Source: Arthrobacter saudimassiliensis (lineage in GTDB: Bacteria > Actinomycetota > Actinomycetes > Actinomycetales > Micrococcaceae). From it: a stretch of DNA of 64,000 nt. This document shows, one piece after another, positions 44,711-54,934 of the stretch; position 1 is the first letter of the stretch; each line of letters opens with the position of its first letter. A model generated the notes under the pieces. The model was not told the DNA's origin, searched no databases, and saw nothing but the letters and a program-made list of their open reading frames with translations. The translations under genes and the position numbers were made by a program. The stretch lies in NCBI GenBank assembly GCA_900016675.1, contig LN483070.1, forward strand, positions 1,860,001-1,924,000. The letters are read 5' to 3'.

Positions 44711-45562
44711 CTATTCTGCCACAGCCTCGTTGCCGGCTCCAAGCCCGGCTCCCGGGCCTGGCCGCAGGCCGTCCACCCCGACGCTCCAGCCGAGTGCGGC
44801 CAGCACCGCCCGGTCCCCCTTGTCGAGGACGGCCGGATCGAGCCGCTCCAGCAGGTCCGGGCGGCGGCGGGCGGTCCGGCGCAGCTGCTCGTCCCGCCGC
44901 CAGCGGGCGATGGCGGCATGGTTGCCGCTCAGGAGCACCTCGGGGACCGCGCGGTCCCGCCACAGCGCGGGCTTGGTGTAGACGGGGTACTCCAGCAGGC
45001 CGTCGGAGTGGGATTCCTCGACCAGGGACTCGGGGTTGCCCACGACGCCGGGCACCAGGCGGCCCACGGCCTCGACCATGGCCAGCACGGCGACCTCTCC
45101 CCCGTTGAGGACGTAGTCCCCCAGACTCATCGGTCGGACGGTGTACTGCTCGGCGGCCCACTCCAGGACCCGCTCGTCGATGCCTTCGTAACGGCCGCAG
45201 GCAAAGACAAGGTGCTCCTCGCCGGCCAGCTCGTAGGCGGTGGCCTGGGTGAACACCTCACCTGCCGGGGACGGCACGATCAGCACGGGACGGCGTGCGC
45301 CGTCGGCTGCGGCTCCGCCGGGCAGTCCGTCCGCAGCGCCGGCCACGTCCGCAAGGGCCTGGGCCCAGGGCTCGGGCTTCATGACCATGCCCGCTCCGCC
45401 GCCGGTGGGGGTGTCGTCGACGGTGCGGTGCCGGTCGGTGGTCCATCCGCGCAGGTCGTGGACCTGCAGCTGCAGCAGCCCGTCCCGCCGTGCCTTGCCG
45501 ATCAGGGACAGGTCCAGCGCGGCGAGGTATTCCGGGAAGATGCTGATGACGTCAATGCGCAC
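44711..45562 (-). CDS. trmD: tRNA (guanine-37-N1)-methyltransferase
   Basis: SPOUT-class enzyme methylating G37 next to the anticodon, preventing frameshifts. The 283 residues have the knot region with [23 protein letters not shown] and [11 protein letters not shown], and the C-terminal helical tRNA-binding domain. The GTG at 45562 is one base after the rimM stop. The last about 35 residues (after LAALGWSV) form a Gly-rich tail absent from most TrmD. Confidence 0.95.
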   Translation of the reverse strand: MRIDVISIFPEYLAALDLSLIGKARRDGLLQLQVHDLRGWTTDRHRTVDDTPTGGGAGMVMKPEPWAQALADVAGAADGLPGGAAADGARRPVLIVPSPAGEVFTQATAYELAGEEHLVFACGRYEGIDERVLEWAAEQYTVRPMSLGDYVLNGGEVAVLAMVEAVGRLVPGVVGNPESLVEESHSDGLLEYPVYTKPALWRDRAVPEVLLSGNHAAIARWRRDEQLRRTARRRPDLLERLDPAVLDKGDRAVLAALGWSVGVDGLRPGPGAGLGAGNEAVAE

Positions 45563-45563
45563 G

Positions 45564-46100
45564 TCAGCTGCCGGCCTTCTCGTCGTCGGGGGCATTCAGC
45601 TCCAGCAGGCCCGGCGGCGGAGTGAGCAGGACGTAGCCGGCCTCCGGATCGACTTCGGGCACGATCTCGTCGACGAAGGGCACGAAGACCTCCCGCCCGT
45701 GGGTGTCGGTGAGCACCAGCAGGTCCTGGGCGGAGGTGGTGCGCAGGCCGCTGACGGTGCCGACGACGTCGTCGCCCACCCGGGCGGAGAGGCCCACCAG
45801 CTCGTGCTCGTACCAGCCCTCGTCGGCGTCGTCGTCGGCTTCGGTGTCGGTATCGATGAACAGCTTGGCGCCGCGCAGTTCCTCGGCGGCGTTCCGGTCG
45901 GCGATCTCCTCGAAGGCCAGCAGCAGGATGGCCTTGTTCCAGCGGGCTCCCGCGACGGTGAGCGGGCCCTTGGCCGCCGGCTCGACGATGAGCCGGGCGC
46001 CGGGAACGAACCGGTCCTCGGGCGCATCGGTGAGGACCTGGACGGTCACCTCGCCGCGGATGCCGTGCGGCTTGCCGATGCGTGCCACCTGTAACTGCAT
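45564..46100 (-). CDS. rimM: Ribosome maturation factor RimM
   Basis: Assists 30S head assembly by binding S19. The 178 residues contain the N-domain ([18 protein letters not shown]) and the PRC-barrel C-domain ([12 protein letters not shown] to [12 protein letters not shown]), with an Asp-rich insert [12 protein letters not shown] between them. AAGGAGAG is seven bases before the ATG. A strong terminator-like hairpin stands between it and khpA. Confidence 0.94.
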   Translation of the reverse strand: MQLQVARIGKPHGIRGEVTVQVLTDAPEDRFVPGARLIVEPAAKGPLTVAGARWNKAILLLAFEEIADRNAAEELRGAKLFIDTDTEADDDADEGWYEHELVGLSARVGDDVVGTVSGLRTTSAQDLLVLTDTHGREVFVPFVDEIVPEVDPEAGYVLLTPPPGLLELNAPDDEKAGS

Positions 46101-46148
46101 GAACTCTCCTTAGTGCTGCTGTCCCGCCCGGCCGGGGCGGGCGGGCGT

Positions 46149-46195
46149 AAAAAAACATCCGGCCCCTCCACCATTATCTGGTGCGGGGCCGGATG
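46149..46195 (-). terminator. Intrinsic terminator between khpA and rimM
   Basis: CATCCGGCCCC and GGGGCCGGATG pair perfectly, with an inner CACCA/TGGTG stem, and on the minus strand a TTTTTTT run follows (46155-46149). It lies downstream of khpA (40 bp) and only 48 bp before rimM, inside a gene order that is one operon in many bacteria. Confidence 0.88.
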
Positions 46196-46235
46196 CTGAA
46201 GAAACCGCTGTGACGGTGTGGCCGGGGCCGCAGGC

Positions 46236-46478
46236 TCAGCGCCGGCGGTCGGTGTCCACGACGTCCACACGAACCTGGTCGCCGCCGGGCAGGGCGGCGA
46301 TCACGGTGCGCAGTGCGCGCGCCGTGCGGCCCTGCCGGCCGATGACGCGCCCGAGGTCGTCCGGATGGACGCGGACCTCGAGCGTTTCACCGCGGCGGTT
46401 GCTGCGGGCGGAAACCTTGACACGCTCGGGGCTGTCAACGATGCCGCGGACCAGGTGTTCCAGCGCTTCGGCGAGCAA
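46236..46478 (-). CDS. khpA: KH-domain RNA-binding protein KhpA
   Basis: An 80-residue single KH domain; the GxxG loop is GRQGRT at about 47-52 and the hydrophobic core LEVRVHPDDLGRVIG precedes it. KhpA with KhpB binds many RNAs and affects cell division in Gram-positive bacteria. It begins one base after rpsP, the universal position for this gene. Confidence 0.92.
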   Translation of the reverse strand: MLAEALEHLVRGIVDSPERVKVSARSNRRGETLEVRVHPDDLGRVIGRQGRTARALRTVIAALPGGDQVRVDVVDTDRRR

Positions 46479-46479
46479 G

Positions 46480-46881
46480 TTACTCAGCCTCGGCCTCGGT
46501 GGAAGCAGCCTCTTCCTTCTTGGCCTTCGGGGTGATGGCCTCGGGGACGATCACGGAATCCTTCTCGGGAGCCACGAAGGCTTCCTTCGGGGCCTTGGTG
46601 CGGAGGGTGCCCTCCTGGCCCGGCAGGCCCTTGAACTTCTGCCAGTCACCGGTGATCTTCAGCAGCGCTGCGACCTGCTCGGTGGGCTGGGCGCCGACGC
46701 CGAGCCAGTACTGGGCGCGGTCGGACTTGATGTCGATGTACGACGGCTCCTCGGTCGGGCGGTACAGCCCGATCTCCTCGATGGCACGGCCATCGCGCTT
46801 GGCACGGGAATCCATGACAACGACGCGGTAGTGCGCGGAGAACTTCTTGCCGAGGCGCTTGAGGCGAATCTTTACGGCCAC
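46480..46881 (-). CDS. rpsP: Ribosomal protein S16
   Basis: A 133-residue 30S protein. [14 protein letters not shown] opens it and residues to about 85 are the S16 domain; the rest is a charged Ala/Glu/Lys-rich tail common in actinobacteria. The GTG at 46881 is chosen: it gives the family N-terminus and has AGGAG eleven bases upstream, while the GTG four codons earlier directly abuts that site. Confidence 0.95.
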   Translation of the reverse strand: MAVKIRLKRLGKKFSAHYRVVVMDSRAKRDGRAIEEIGLYRPTEEPSYIDIKSDRAQYWLGVGAQPTEQVAALLKITGDWQKFKGLPGQEGTLRTKAPKEAFVAPEKDSVIVPEAITPKAKKEEAASTEAEAE

Positions 46882-47115
46882 TTTTGTGGTCACTCCTGAT
46901 CTGAAAAAGGGGGCGAACCGCCGACTTCTGCTCCCGTGGGGCGGGCCATACTGAGGGGTTCAAAGGACAAGATGCATGCGCGGAGAGAGGGGCCGCGCAG
47001 ATCGAGTACCTGACTATGATGCCAGAGAGCGGCAAGTTTTGCGACTTCGCCGCACCGATGCCTGCGCGACGGACCGGCTGGAGGCCGGGCGGGCGCCTGC
47101 GGTTTCCCCTGCCGG

Positions 47116-48012
47116 TCAGCCGGCGGCGCCGACGGCGACGCGCAGCCGGTTGCGCCAGGGATCCTCGAAGCGCAGCTCGGCACCGGTGTGGTGGCTGCCG
47201 ATGCCTGCGGCGGCGAGCCGGTCAGCCAGCGCCGCGACGTCGTCGGCCGTCGGCACGGACAGCAGCACTTCCCCCAGCCCCAGCGTGTCCCGGCGGGGGC
47301 CGGCGCCGCGGGAGTTCCAGACGTTCATGGCCATGTGGTGGTGGTAGCCGCCGGCGGAGACGAACAGGGCCTGGCCGGCGAAGTCGGCGGTCTTTTCGAA
47401 GCCGAGCACCTCCACATAGAACCGTTCGGCCGTCTCGACGGAGCCCACCTGCAGGTGGACGTGCCCGACGTCGGCAGCGGCTTCCTCCATCCCCGCGAGC
47501 GAGGCCTCGGTCAGGTGGCGCTGCAGGTACTGCGCCGGCGGCAGGGGCAGCGAATCCATGCGGACCCGGGGCCCGGACGAGGTGGTGTCCCAGCCCCACT
47601 CGGAGCGCGGCCGGTCCCAGTAGAGCTCGATGCCGTTGCCCTCGGGGTCCTGGAAGTAGAAGGCCTCGCTGACCAGGTGGTCGGCGCTGCCGACGTAGGC
47701 GCCGGGGTCGTGCCGGTAGGCGGTGGCCACGGCGGCGGCGAGGTCCGCCTGGTTCGGAAAGAGGATGGCGGTGTGGAACAGTCCGGCCTCGCCCCGTCCG
47801 GGCACCTGCAGCCCCGCGGCCGGGGCCAGGTGCACCAGCGGCGTCCCGGCCCGGCCCAGGTACAGCCCGCCGTCCGCCTCGGCGACCACGGCGAGGCCGA
47901 GCGCCTGGCGGTAGTAGCCGGCAACCGCTGCGAGGTTGCCCACCTTCAGCATCACCGTTCCCATCGCGAGATCGGAGGGCAGCAGGTCGACAGGCTTTAC
48001 TTGAAGGTTCAT
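47116..48012 (-). CDS. Two-domain VOC protein, CatE-like ring-cleavage dioxygenase fold
   Basis: A 298-residue protein with two glyoxalase/dioxygenase modules (about 17-130 and 160-290). Candidate metal ligands are His183 region (GHVHLQVG), His in GGYHHHMAMNVW and Glu in ELRFEDPW; the first module ends YFQDPEGNGIELYWDRP. Such proteins include B. subtilis CatE-type catechol dioxygenases that detoxify quinones. The ATG at 48012 follows a leaderless -10 (TAAACT) and two TTGAAG repeats, which suggests control by a MarR-like quinone sensor, not encoded nearby. True catalytic activity is unproven. Confidence 0.82.
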   Translation of the reverse strand: MNLQVKPVDLLPSDLAMGTVMLKVGNLAAVAGYYRQALGLAVVAEADGGLYLGRAGTPLVHLAPAAGLQVPGRGEAGLFHTAILFPNQADLAAAVATAYRHDPGAYVGSADHLVSEAFYFQDPEGNGIELYWDRPRSEWGWDTTSSGPRVRMDSLPLPPAQYLQRHLTEASLAGMEEAAADVGHVHLQVGSVETAERFYVEVLGFEKTADFAGQALFVSAGGYHHHMAMNVWNSRGAGPRRDTLGLGEVLLSVPTADDVAALADRLAAAGIGSHHTGAELRFEDPWRNRLRVAVGAAG

Positions 48013-48040
48013 GTAACTAGTTTAGTTGAAGCTTCATGTA
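48001..48040 (-). promoter_or_regulatory. Leaderless promoter with a duplicated operator at the VOC gene
   Basis: TTGAAGGTTCATGTA (48001-48015) and TTGAAGCTTCATGTA (48026-48040) differ at one base and lie exactly 25 bp apart. Each is a partial palindrome (TGAAGCTTCA is perfect in the second). Between them, on the minus strand, TAAACT and six bases lead to the ATG, so bound protein would cover the -10 and the start codon. Confidence 0.65.
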
Positions 48041-48090
48041 TTTTCAATGCGCGCCGAGGACGACACAAGGATGTCCCACCGCTTAAACGG

Positions 48091-48124
48091 CGGAGGCCGC
48101 CCCACCTCCGTGGGACGGCCTCCG
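48091..48124 (-). terminator. Possible terminator after ffh
   Basis: GGAGGCCG and CGGCCTCC pair with an inner CCCAC/GTGGG stem; a T-poor tail follows on the minus strand. It is 13 bp past the ffh stop. Confidence 0.6.
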
Positions 48125-48137
48125 GCGACTGCGGGCC

Positions 48138-49721
48138 CTACTTGCCGAGGAACTTCTCGAAACCCTTGGGCAGGTTCAGCGAGCTGGGATCGAAGTCCGC
48201 ATCCTGGGCACCGAACGCCGCGCCGGTGGGCAGCGCGCTCCGGGAGGCGCTGCGCCGGGCCTCGGCCTCGGCACGCTCCTGCGCGGCCTTGGCGGGGTTG
48301 CCGGACCGGGCCTTCTTCTTGCCCTTGGCCGCCTGCTGCTTCTTGCGGGCACCGCCGAAGCCGCCCGGACCGGCCATGCCGGGCATGCCCGGGATGCCGC
48401 CGCCGGCGGCCATCTTCTTCATCATCTTCTGCGCCTGGCCGAAGCGCTCCAGCAGGCCGTTGACCTCGGAGACGTGTACCCCCGAGCCGCGGGCGATGCG
48501 GGCGCGGCGGGAGCCGTTGATGATCTTCGGGGCGACCCGCTCGTGCGGGGTCATGGACCGGACGATGGCTTCGACGCGGTCGATCTCGCGCTCGTCGAAG
48601 TTCTCCAGCTGCTCACGCATGCCGGCGGCGCCGGGCATCATCATGAGCATCTTCTTCATGGAGCCCATCTTGCGCAGCTGCTGCATCTGGGCGAGGAAGT
48701 CGTCGAGGGTGAAGTCCTCCTGGTCGGCGAACTTCTTCGCCATCCGGGACGCTTCGTCCTTGTCCCAGTTCTTCTCGGCCTGCTCGATCAGGGTGAGGAT
48801 GTCGCCCATGTCGAGGATGCGGTTGGCCATCCGGTCGGGGTGGAACACCTCGAAGTCGGTCAGCGCCTCGCCGGTGGAGGCGAACATGATCGGCTTGCCG
48901 GTGACGGAGGCGACGGACAGGGCAGCGCCGCCGCGGGCGTCGCCGTCGAGCTTGGTGAGCACGACGCCGGTGAAGTTCACGCCCTCGTTGAAGGCCTGGG
49001 CGGTGTTGACCGCGTCCTGGCCGATCATCGCGTCGATGACGAACAGCACCTCGTCGGGGCTGATGGCGGCACGGATGTCGGCGGCCTGCTGCATGAGCTC
49101 GGCGTCCACGCCCAGGCGGCCGGCGGTGTCGACGATGACCACGTCGTGCAGCTTGGTGCGGGCTTCCTCGACGCCCTGGCGGGCCACGGCCACCGGATCG
49201 CCGGTGGCGGCCTCGAACTCGGAGCTGACGCCGGGGTGCGGGGCGTAGACCGGAACGCCGGCGCGTTCGCCGTTGACCTGCAGCTGCTTGACGGCGTTCG
49301 GGCGCTGGAGGTCGGCGGCGACCAGCAGCGGGCTGTGGCCCTGGCCCTTGAGCCACTTGGACAGCTTGCCGGCCAGGGTGGTCTTGCCGGCGCCCTGCAG
49401 GCCGGCCAGCATGATCACGGTGGGCGGGTTCTTCGCCAGGCGCAGCCGCCGGGTTTCGCCGCCGAGGATGCCCACGAGCTCCTCGTTGACGATCTTGACG
49501 ACCTGCTGGCCCGGGTTCAGGGCCTGCGAGACCTCGGAGCCGAGGGCGCGCTCCTTGACCGAGGCGGTGAAGGCACGGACCACGGGAACGGCCACATCGG
49601 CGTCGAGCAGTGCGCGCCGGATCTCCCGGACGGTGGCGTCGACGTCGGCTTCGGAGAGCCGGCCCTTGCCGCGCAGGTTCTTGAAGGTTGAGGTCAACCG
49701 GTCAGACAGTGAATTGAACAC
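48138..49721 (-). CDS. ffh: Signal recognition particle protein Ffh
   Basis: GTPase that carries ribosomes with nascent membrane proteins to FtsY. The 527 residues show the N-domain, G1 GLQGAGKTTLAGKL near 107-120, DTAGRLGVDAEL, TKLDGDARGG and a Met-rich M domain (MGSMKKMLMMMPG near 350-363). The tail after 430 is Lys/Ala-rich. GTG start. It lies downstream of the amtB-glnK pair with no glnD between, unlike mycobacteria. Confidence 0.96.
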   Translation of the reverse strand: MFNSLSDRLTSTFKNLRGKGRLSEADVDATVREIRRALLDADVAVPVVRAFTASVKERALGSEVSQALNPGQQVVKIVNEELVGILGGETRRLRLAKNPPTVIMLAGLQGAGKTTLAGKLSKWLKGQGHSPLLVAADLQRPNAVKQLQVNGERAGVPVYAPHPGVSSEFEAATGDPVAVARQGVEEARTKLHDVVIVDTAGRLGVDAELMQQAADIRAAISPDEVLFVIDAMIGQDAVNTAQAFNEGVNFTGVVLTKLDGDARGGAALSVASVTGKPIMFASTGEALTDFEVFHPDRMANRILDMGDILTLIEQAEKNWDKDEASRMAKKFADQEDFTLDDFLAQMQQLRKMGSMKKMLMMMPGAAGMREQLENFDEREIDRVEAIVRSMTPHERVAPKIINGSRRARIARGSGVHVSEVNGLLERFGQAQKMMKKMAAGGGIPGMPGMAGPGGFGGARKKQQAAKGKKKARSGNPAKAAQERAEAEARRSASRSALPTGAAFGAQDADFDPSSLNLPKGFEKFLGK

Positions 49722-49858
49722 GTGCCGCGCACTTCTTTCGTCGGATACTTTGGCGTGTACTTCGGCTGAAATTGCCAGGCCCAGCTGTTAAGGGTACCAA
49801 GCGACGCTGCCGGGTGGGACGTGGGGCCCGTGACCGGGGATACCGTCCGCAAACACGC

Positions 49859-49892
49859 GGTCCGCCCGGCTGGAATTCCAGCCGGGCGGACC
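49859..49892. terminator. Perfect 34-bp palindrome downstream of glnK
   Basis: GGTCCGCCCGGCTGGAA (49859-49875) is directly followed by its exact complement with no spacer (TTCCAGCCGGGCGGACC, to 49892). It lies 47 bp past the PII stop codon and 138 bp before ffh. As RNA it would form a hairpin with a small loop; the following minus-strand bases CGCGTGTTTG are only weakly T-rich. Confidence 0.6.
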
Positions 49893-49938
49893 GTTGGGCG
49901 TCGGAACGGATCGGGCGGCGGGCCCGGCCCGCCGCGGA

Positions 49939-51563
<1,625 letters not shown>

Positions 51564-51676
51564 CTCCACGTCCTTTCGAAATCCGCGGGGACTTCCCGCA
51601 CTCCGAAACTCTGCCGGGGCCGCATTTCGGAAAAGGCCGTGTTTGATTGCCTGCGGATTACAAACCGGAGGTCGGT

Positions 51677-51714
51677 GTAAAACCGCCGTAACGGCAGTGT
51701 TTCGACTTCGTTTC
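51677..51714 (-). promoter_or_regulatory. GlnR-like box with four half-sites before amtB
   Basis: On the minus strand GAAAC (51714-51710), GAAAC (51703-51699), GTTAC (51692-51688) and TTTAC (51681-51677) are each separated by exactly 6 bp, i.e. an 11-bp repeat. This matches the GTnAC-n6-GAAAC scheme of actinobacterial GlnR boxes. A TGTAAT at about 51656-51661 could be the -10. Confidence 0.65.
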
Positions 51715-51860
51715 CGCAGCCCCGCCGCCGCGTCCGGGCTTGCGTGCGCCGCTGCCGGGCCCCCTCCGGCCGCGCGCACCGACCGCCGCCGCGACGGGCG
51801 TCACAGCGCTGCGGCTAGGATGGCCGTCTAAGACCACGATCCCCCGGAGGTTATGCCCCC

Positions 51861-53573
51861 ATGCCCGTTGAACCACCCCTGCCCGAGGACGCTTCCGCCC
51901 GGAACCCCGACGACGGTTCCCGGCGCTCCCGGGGAAACTCCGGCGGGTCGGCCCGCCGGAAGTGGCTGATCGGCGGCGCCGGCACGGCCGCCGTCGCCCT
52001 GGCGGCCGGCGCGGTGATCTTCCCGCTGGTGACGGACGACGACGAGCCGTCCGTTGCGGCCCCGACCGGCACCCCGGTGGCCTACGAGACTGAAGCGGCG
52101 CTGCCGCCGGCCCCGGAGTTCACCTACTACGAGCAGATCGGCCCGCCGGCCGGGTCGCCCCTGGAGCCGGTCGAGCCGTGGTCCGTCACCGTCGCCGGCC
52201 AGACCACCGGCACCGCGCTGCCGGAGAACCTGATCGGCCTGTCCCTGGAAGCCACGGACCTGGCCGATCCCGCCCTGGCCGGGGACAACCCGGAAATGGT
52301 GCACGCCCTGCAGGGCCTGGGCCGGCCGCTGCTGCGGTTCGGCGGCAACGCGGTGGACCGGCGGTTCTTCTGGACCTCCGCCGGCGAGCCCATCCCGGGC
52401 AACCTGAAGGGCGACAAGGCGCATCCGGTCCGCGCCGTGACTCCGCAGGACCTGGCGCGGGTGGCCACCCTCCTGGAGGCGGTGGACGGGCGGATCGCCC
52501 TGACCGTCGACCTGGGCAACTACGACCCGGCCCGGGCCGCCGACATGGCGCGCCATGCCCGGGACGCGTTCGGCGAGCGGCTGGTGGGCATCACCGTGGG
52601 CAACGAGCCGAACGGCTACGCCAAGACCGGGCTGCGCGGCGCAGACTACGGGGTGGATCAGTACCTCGACGAGCTGAAGACCTACGCGCAGGCGATCTAC
52701 GAGGTGGCCCCCGAGGTGCCGATCATCGGCCCGGGCACGTACGCGGAATCCTGGTGGGGGCCCTTTGCCTCCGTGGACCTGCCCCAGGAGAAGATCCTCT
52801 CGCTGCACCACTACCCGCTCTCGGCCTGCGACGGCAGCGGCGACCCGCAGGGCGAGCCGATCATGGCCAACCTGATCGATCCCCTGATCCATGACCGGGC
52901 GCAGGACTACCGCGCCCAGGCGCTGGCGCCCGGGCGGGAAAACGGCCTGGCCACCTGGATCACCGAAACCGGGCAGTCCGCGTGCCCGGGCTCGAACGAG
53001 ACCACCAAGACCCACGCCTCGGCGCTGTGGGCGGCGGACTACGCGCTGAGCGGGGCCGAGCTGGGCGTGGAGGCGATGAGCTTCCACAGCTCGCTGATCA
53101 CCTGCCAGGGCGGCCCGCCCATGTCCGCCATCTGCACCGGCGGGGCCTACCTGCAGCCCAACGGCCAGGTGGACCAGCGGGCCAACTACTACGGCCTGTC
53201 CATGGTCGCGGAGATCCCGGCCGGCGAGTTCCTCGCCACGGACGCCGCCGGCGGCGGGCTTGCCTACGCCTACTCCGTCCGCCACGCCGACGGGAGCATC
53301 TCGGTCGCGCTGATCAACCAGAACAACCCCGAGACCGCGGCCCAGACGGAGGTCACACTGAAGCTGCCGGGCCGTGCGCTGACCGGCACGATGACGCAGA
53401 TGACCGGTGCCGCGTTCGCCTCGGAGGACACCACCACGATCGACGGCGGGCGGACCGAGAGCGTGCCGGCGGCCGAGCGGCTGACCGTCCCCGGCTTCGC
53501 CTACGGGGAAACCACGCAGACCTTCCCGCTGAGCGCCGGCACGGTGACCGTCCTGCACTTCACCCTGCAGTAA
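51861..53573 (+). CDS. GH79-like secreted glycoside hydrolase
   Basis: A 570-residue protein: a charged N-terminal 30 residues, one TM/signal anchor (about 35-55, WLIGGAGTAAVALAAGAVIF), then a TIM-barrel hydrolase (about 85-420) and a beta-sandwich C-domain. The acid/base Glu is in VGNEPNGY (about residue 251) and the nucleophile Glu in WITETGQSACPG; the layout matches clan GH-A family 79 (beta-glucuronidase and heparanase relatives). No cleavage site is evident, so it may stay membrane-tethered. The natural substrate is unknown. GGAGG ten bases before the ATG at 51861. It interrupts the mycobacterial order amt-ftsY. Confidence 0.82.
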   Translation: MPVEPPLPEDASARNPDDGSRRSRGNSGGSARRKWLIGGAGTAAVALAAGAVIFPLVTDDDEPSVAAPTGTPVAYETEAALPPAPEFTYYEQIGPPAGSPLEPVEPWSVTVAGQTTGTALPENLIGLSLEATDLADPALAGDNPEMVHALQGLGRPLLRFGGNAVDRRFFWTSAGEPIPGNLKGDKAHPVRAVTPQDLARVATLLEAVDGRIALTVDLGNYDPARAADMARHARDAFGERLVGITVGNEPNGYAKTGLRGADYGVDQYLDELKTYAQAIYEVAPEVPIIGPGTYAESWWGPFASVDLPQEKILSLHHYPLSACDGSGDPQGEPIMANLIDPLIHDRAQDYRAQALAPGRENGLATWITETGQSACPGSNETTKTHASALWAADYALSGAELGVEAMSFHSSLITCQGGPPMSAICTGGAYLQPNGQVDQRANYYGLSMVAEIPAGEFLATDAAGGGLAYAYSVRHADGSISVALINQNNPETAAQTEVTLKLPGRALTGTMTQMTGAAFASEDTTTIDGGRTESVPAAERLTVPGFAYGETTQTFPLSAGTVTVLHFTLQ

Positions 53574-53613
53574 GGCCGGCCGGTAAGGCCCGCGTCCCCG
53601 GCCGGGCATGCAA

Positions 53614-53648
53614 AGAGCCCCGCAGCCCGATCCGGGCTGCGGGGCTCC
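53614..53648. terminator. Terminator between the GH79-like gene and ftsY
   Basis: AGAGCCCCGCAGCCC and GGGCTGCGGGGCTC pair with a GATCC loop, followed by CTTGC. Convergent genes share it. Confidence 0.85.
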
Positions 53649-53676
53649 TTGCGTCGCGGCGGATGCCGCCGGAGCG

Positions 53677-54879
53677 TCAGTTCAGCAGGGCGTCCACGAA
53701 GCCTTCGGCCTCGAACGGGGCGAGGTCGTCGGGGCCTTCGCCCAGGCCGACCAGCTTGACCGGTACGCCGAGGGTGCGCTGGATGGCGACGACGATGCCG
53801 CCCTTGGCCGTGCCGTCCAGCTTGGTCAGCACGATGCCGGTGATGTTCACGACCTCCGAGAACACCTTGGCCTGGGCCAGGCCGTTCTGGCCGGTGGTGG
53901 CGTCCAGGACCAGCAGCACCTCGTCCACCTCGGCCTGCTTCTCGATCACGCGCTTGACCTTGCCCAGCTCATCCATCAGCCCGACCTTGTTCTGCAGCCG
54001 GCCCGCGGTGTCGACCAGGACGGTGTCCACCTCGCCGTCGATGCCGGCCTTGACCGCTTCGAAGGCGACGGACGCCGGGTCCGCGCCGTCGACGTCGGAC
54101 TTGACGGTGGGCACGCCCACCCGCTGTCCCCAGGTGGCCAGCTGCTCGGCGGCCGCGGCGCGGAAGGTGTCCGCCGCGCCCAGGATGACGTCCTTGTCCT
54201 CGGCGACCAGCACGCGGGCCAGCTTGCCCACCGTGGTGGTCTTGCCGACGCCGTTGACGCCCACCACCATGACGACGGCGGGCTTGTCGGCGTGCCGGTC
54301 CACGGCCAGGGAACGGTCCATGGACGGATCGACCAGCTTGATCAGTTCCTCGCGCAGCATGAAGCGCACTTCCTCCGGGTCGCGGCTGCCGGAGATCTTC
54401 ACGCGTTCGCGCAGGTTGTCGACGAGCTCCATGGTCGGCTCGGTGCCGAGGTCGGCCAGCAGCAGCGTCTCCTCGATCTCGTCCCAGACGTCCTCGTCGA
54501 TTTTGTCGCTGGCCAGCAGCGCGAGCAGCGCCTTGCCGAGGGCGTTGTTGGACTTCGCCAGCCGGGCGCGCAGCCGGGCCAGCCGGCCCTGCACGGGTTC
54601 CGGGGTCTCGATCGTCGGTGCGGGCGCCGGGGCCGCTTCCTCAAGGTCCCGCAGGTCGTCGGGAACGACGACGTCGGGCGCGGATTCCGCCGGCGGAGCC
54701 TCAGCGACGGCGGTGCTGCCCGAGGCCTGCGGGAGGTCGTCGGCGTCGCGCTTCGTCGGGTAGATCTCCGGGCGCTGCCGGCGGCCGCGCACCAGCAGCG
54801 CTGCCACGGAACCGACCACGGCGATCGCGATGACCACATAGATCACTATCGAAAGAGTCTCATTCACGCCTCCCAGCAT
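53677..54879 (-). CDS. ftsY: Signal recognition particle receptor FtsY
   Basis: Membrane-associated GTPase that docks the SRP. The 400 residues have one N-terminal TM (about 9-30), an acidic Pro/Ala linker (to about 85), the N-domain and the G-domain with GVNGVGKTTTVGKLA, DTAGRLQNKVGL and TKLDGTAKGG. The ATG at 54879 is used, but a GTG four codons further in is possible. Linked ffh and ftsY and adjacent smc follow the general actinobacterial order. Confidence 0.95.
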   Translation of the reverse strand: MLGGVNETLSIVIYVVIAIAVVGSVAALLVRGRRQRPEIYPTKRDADDLPQASGSTAVAEAPPAESAPDVVVPDDLRDLEEAAPAPAPTIETPEPVQGRLARLRARLAKSNNALGKALLALLASDKIDEDVWDEIEETLLLADLGTEPTMELVDNLRERVKISGSRDPEEVRFMLREELIKLVDPSMDRSLAVDRHADKPAVVMVVGVNGVGKTTTVGKLARVLVAEDKDVILGAADTFRAAAAEQLATWGQRVGVPTVKSDVDGADPASVAFEAVKAGIDGEVDTVLVDTAGRLQNKVGLMDELGKVKRVIEKQAEVDEVLLVLDATTGQNGLAQAKVFSEVVNITGIVLTKLDGTAKGGIVVAIQRTLGVPVKLVGLGEGPDDLAPFEAEGFVDALLN

Positions 54880-54934
54880 TGCATATCGGCGTCGGCGGGC
54901 ACACGGTCCCGGGCAGTGCGAGAATCAAGGCATC

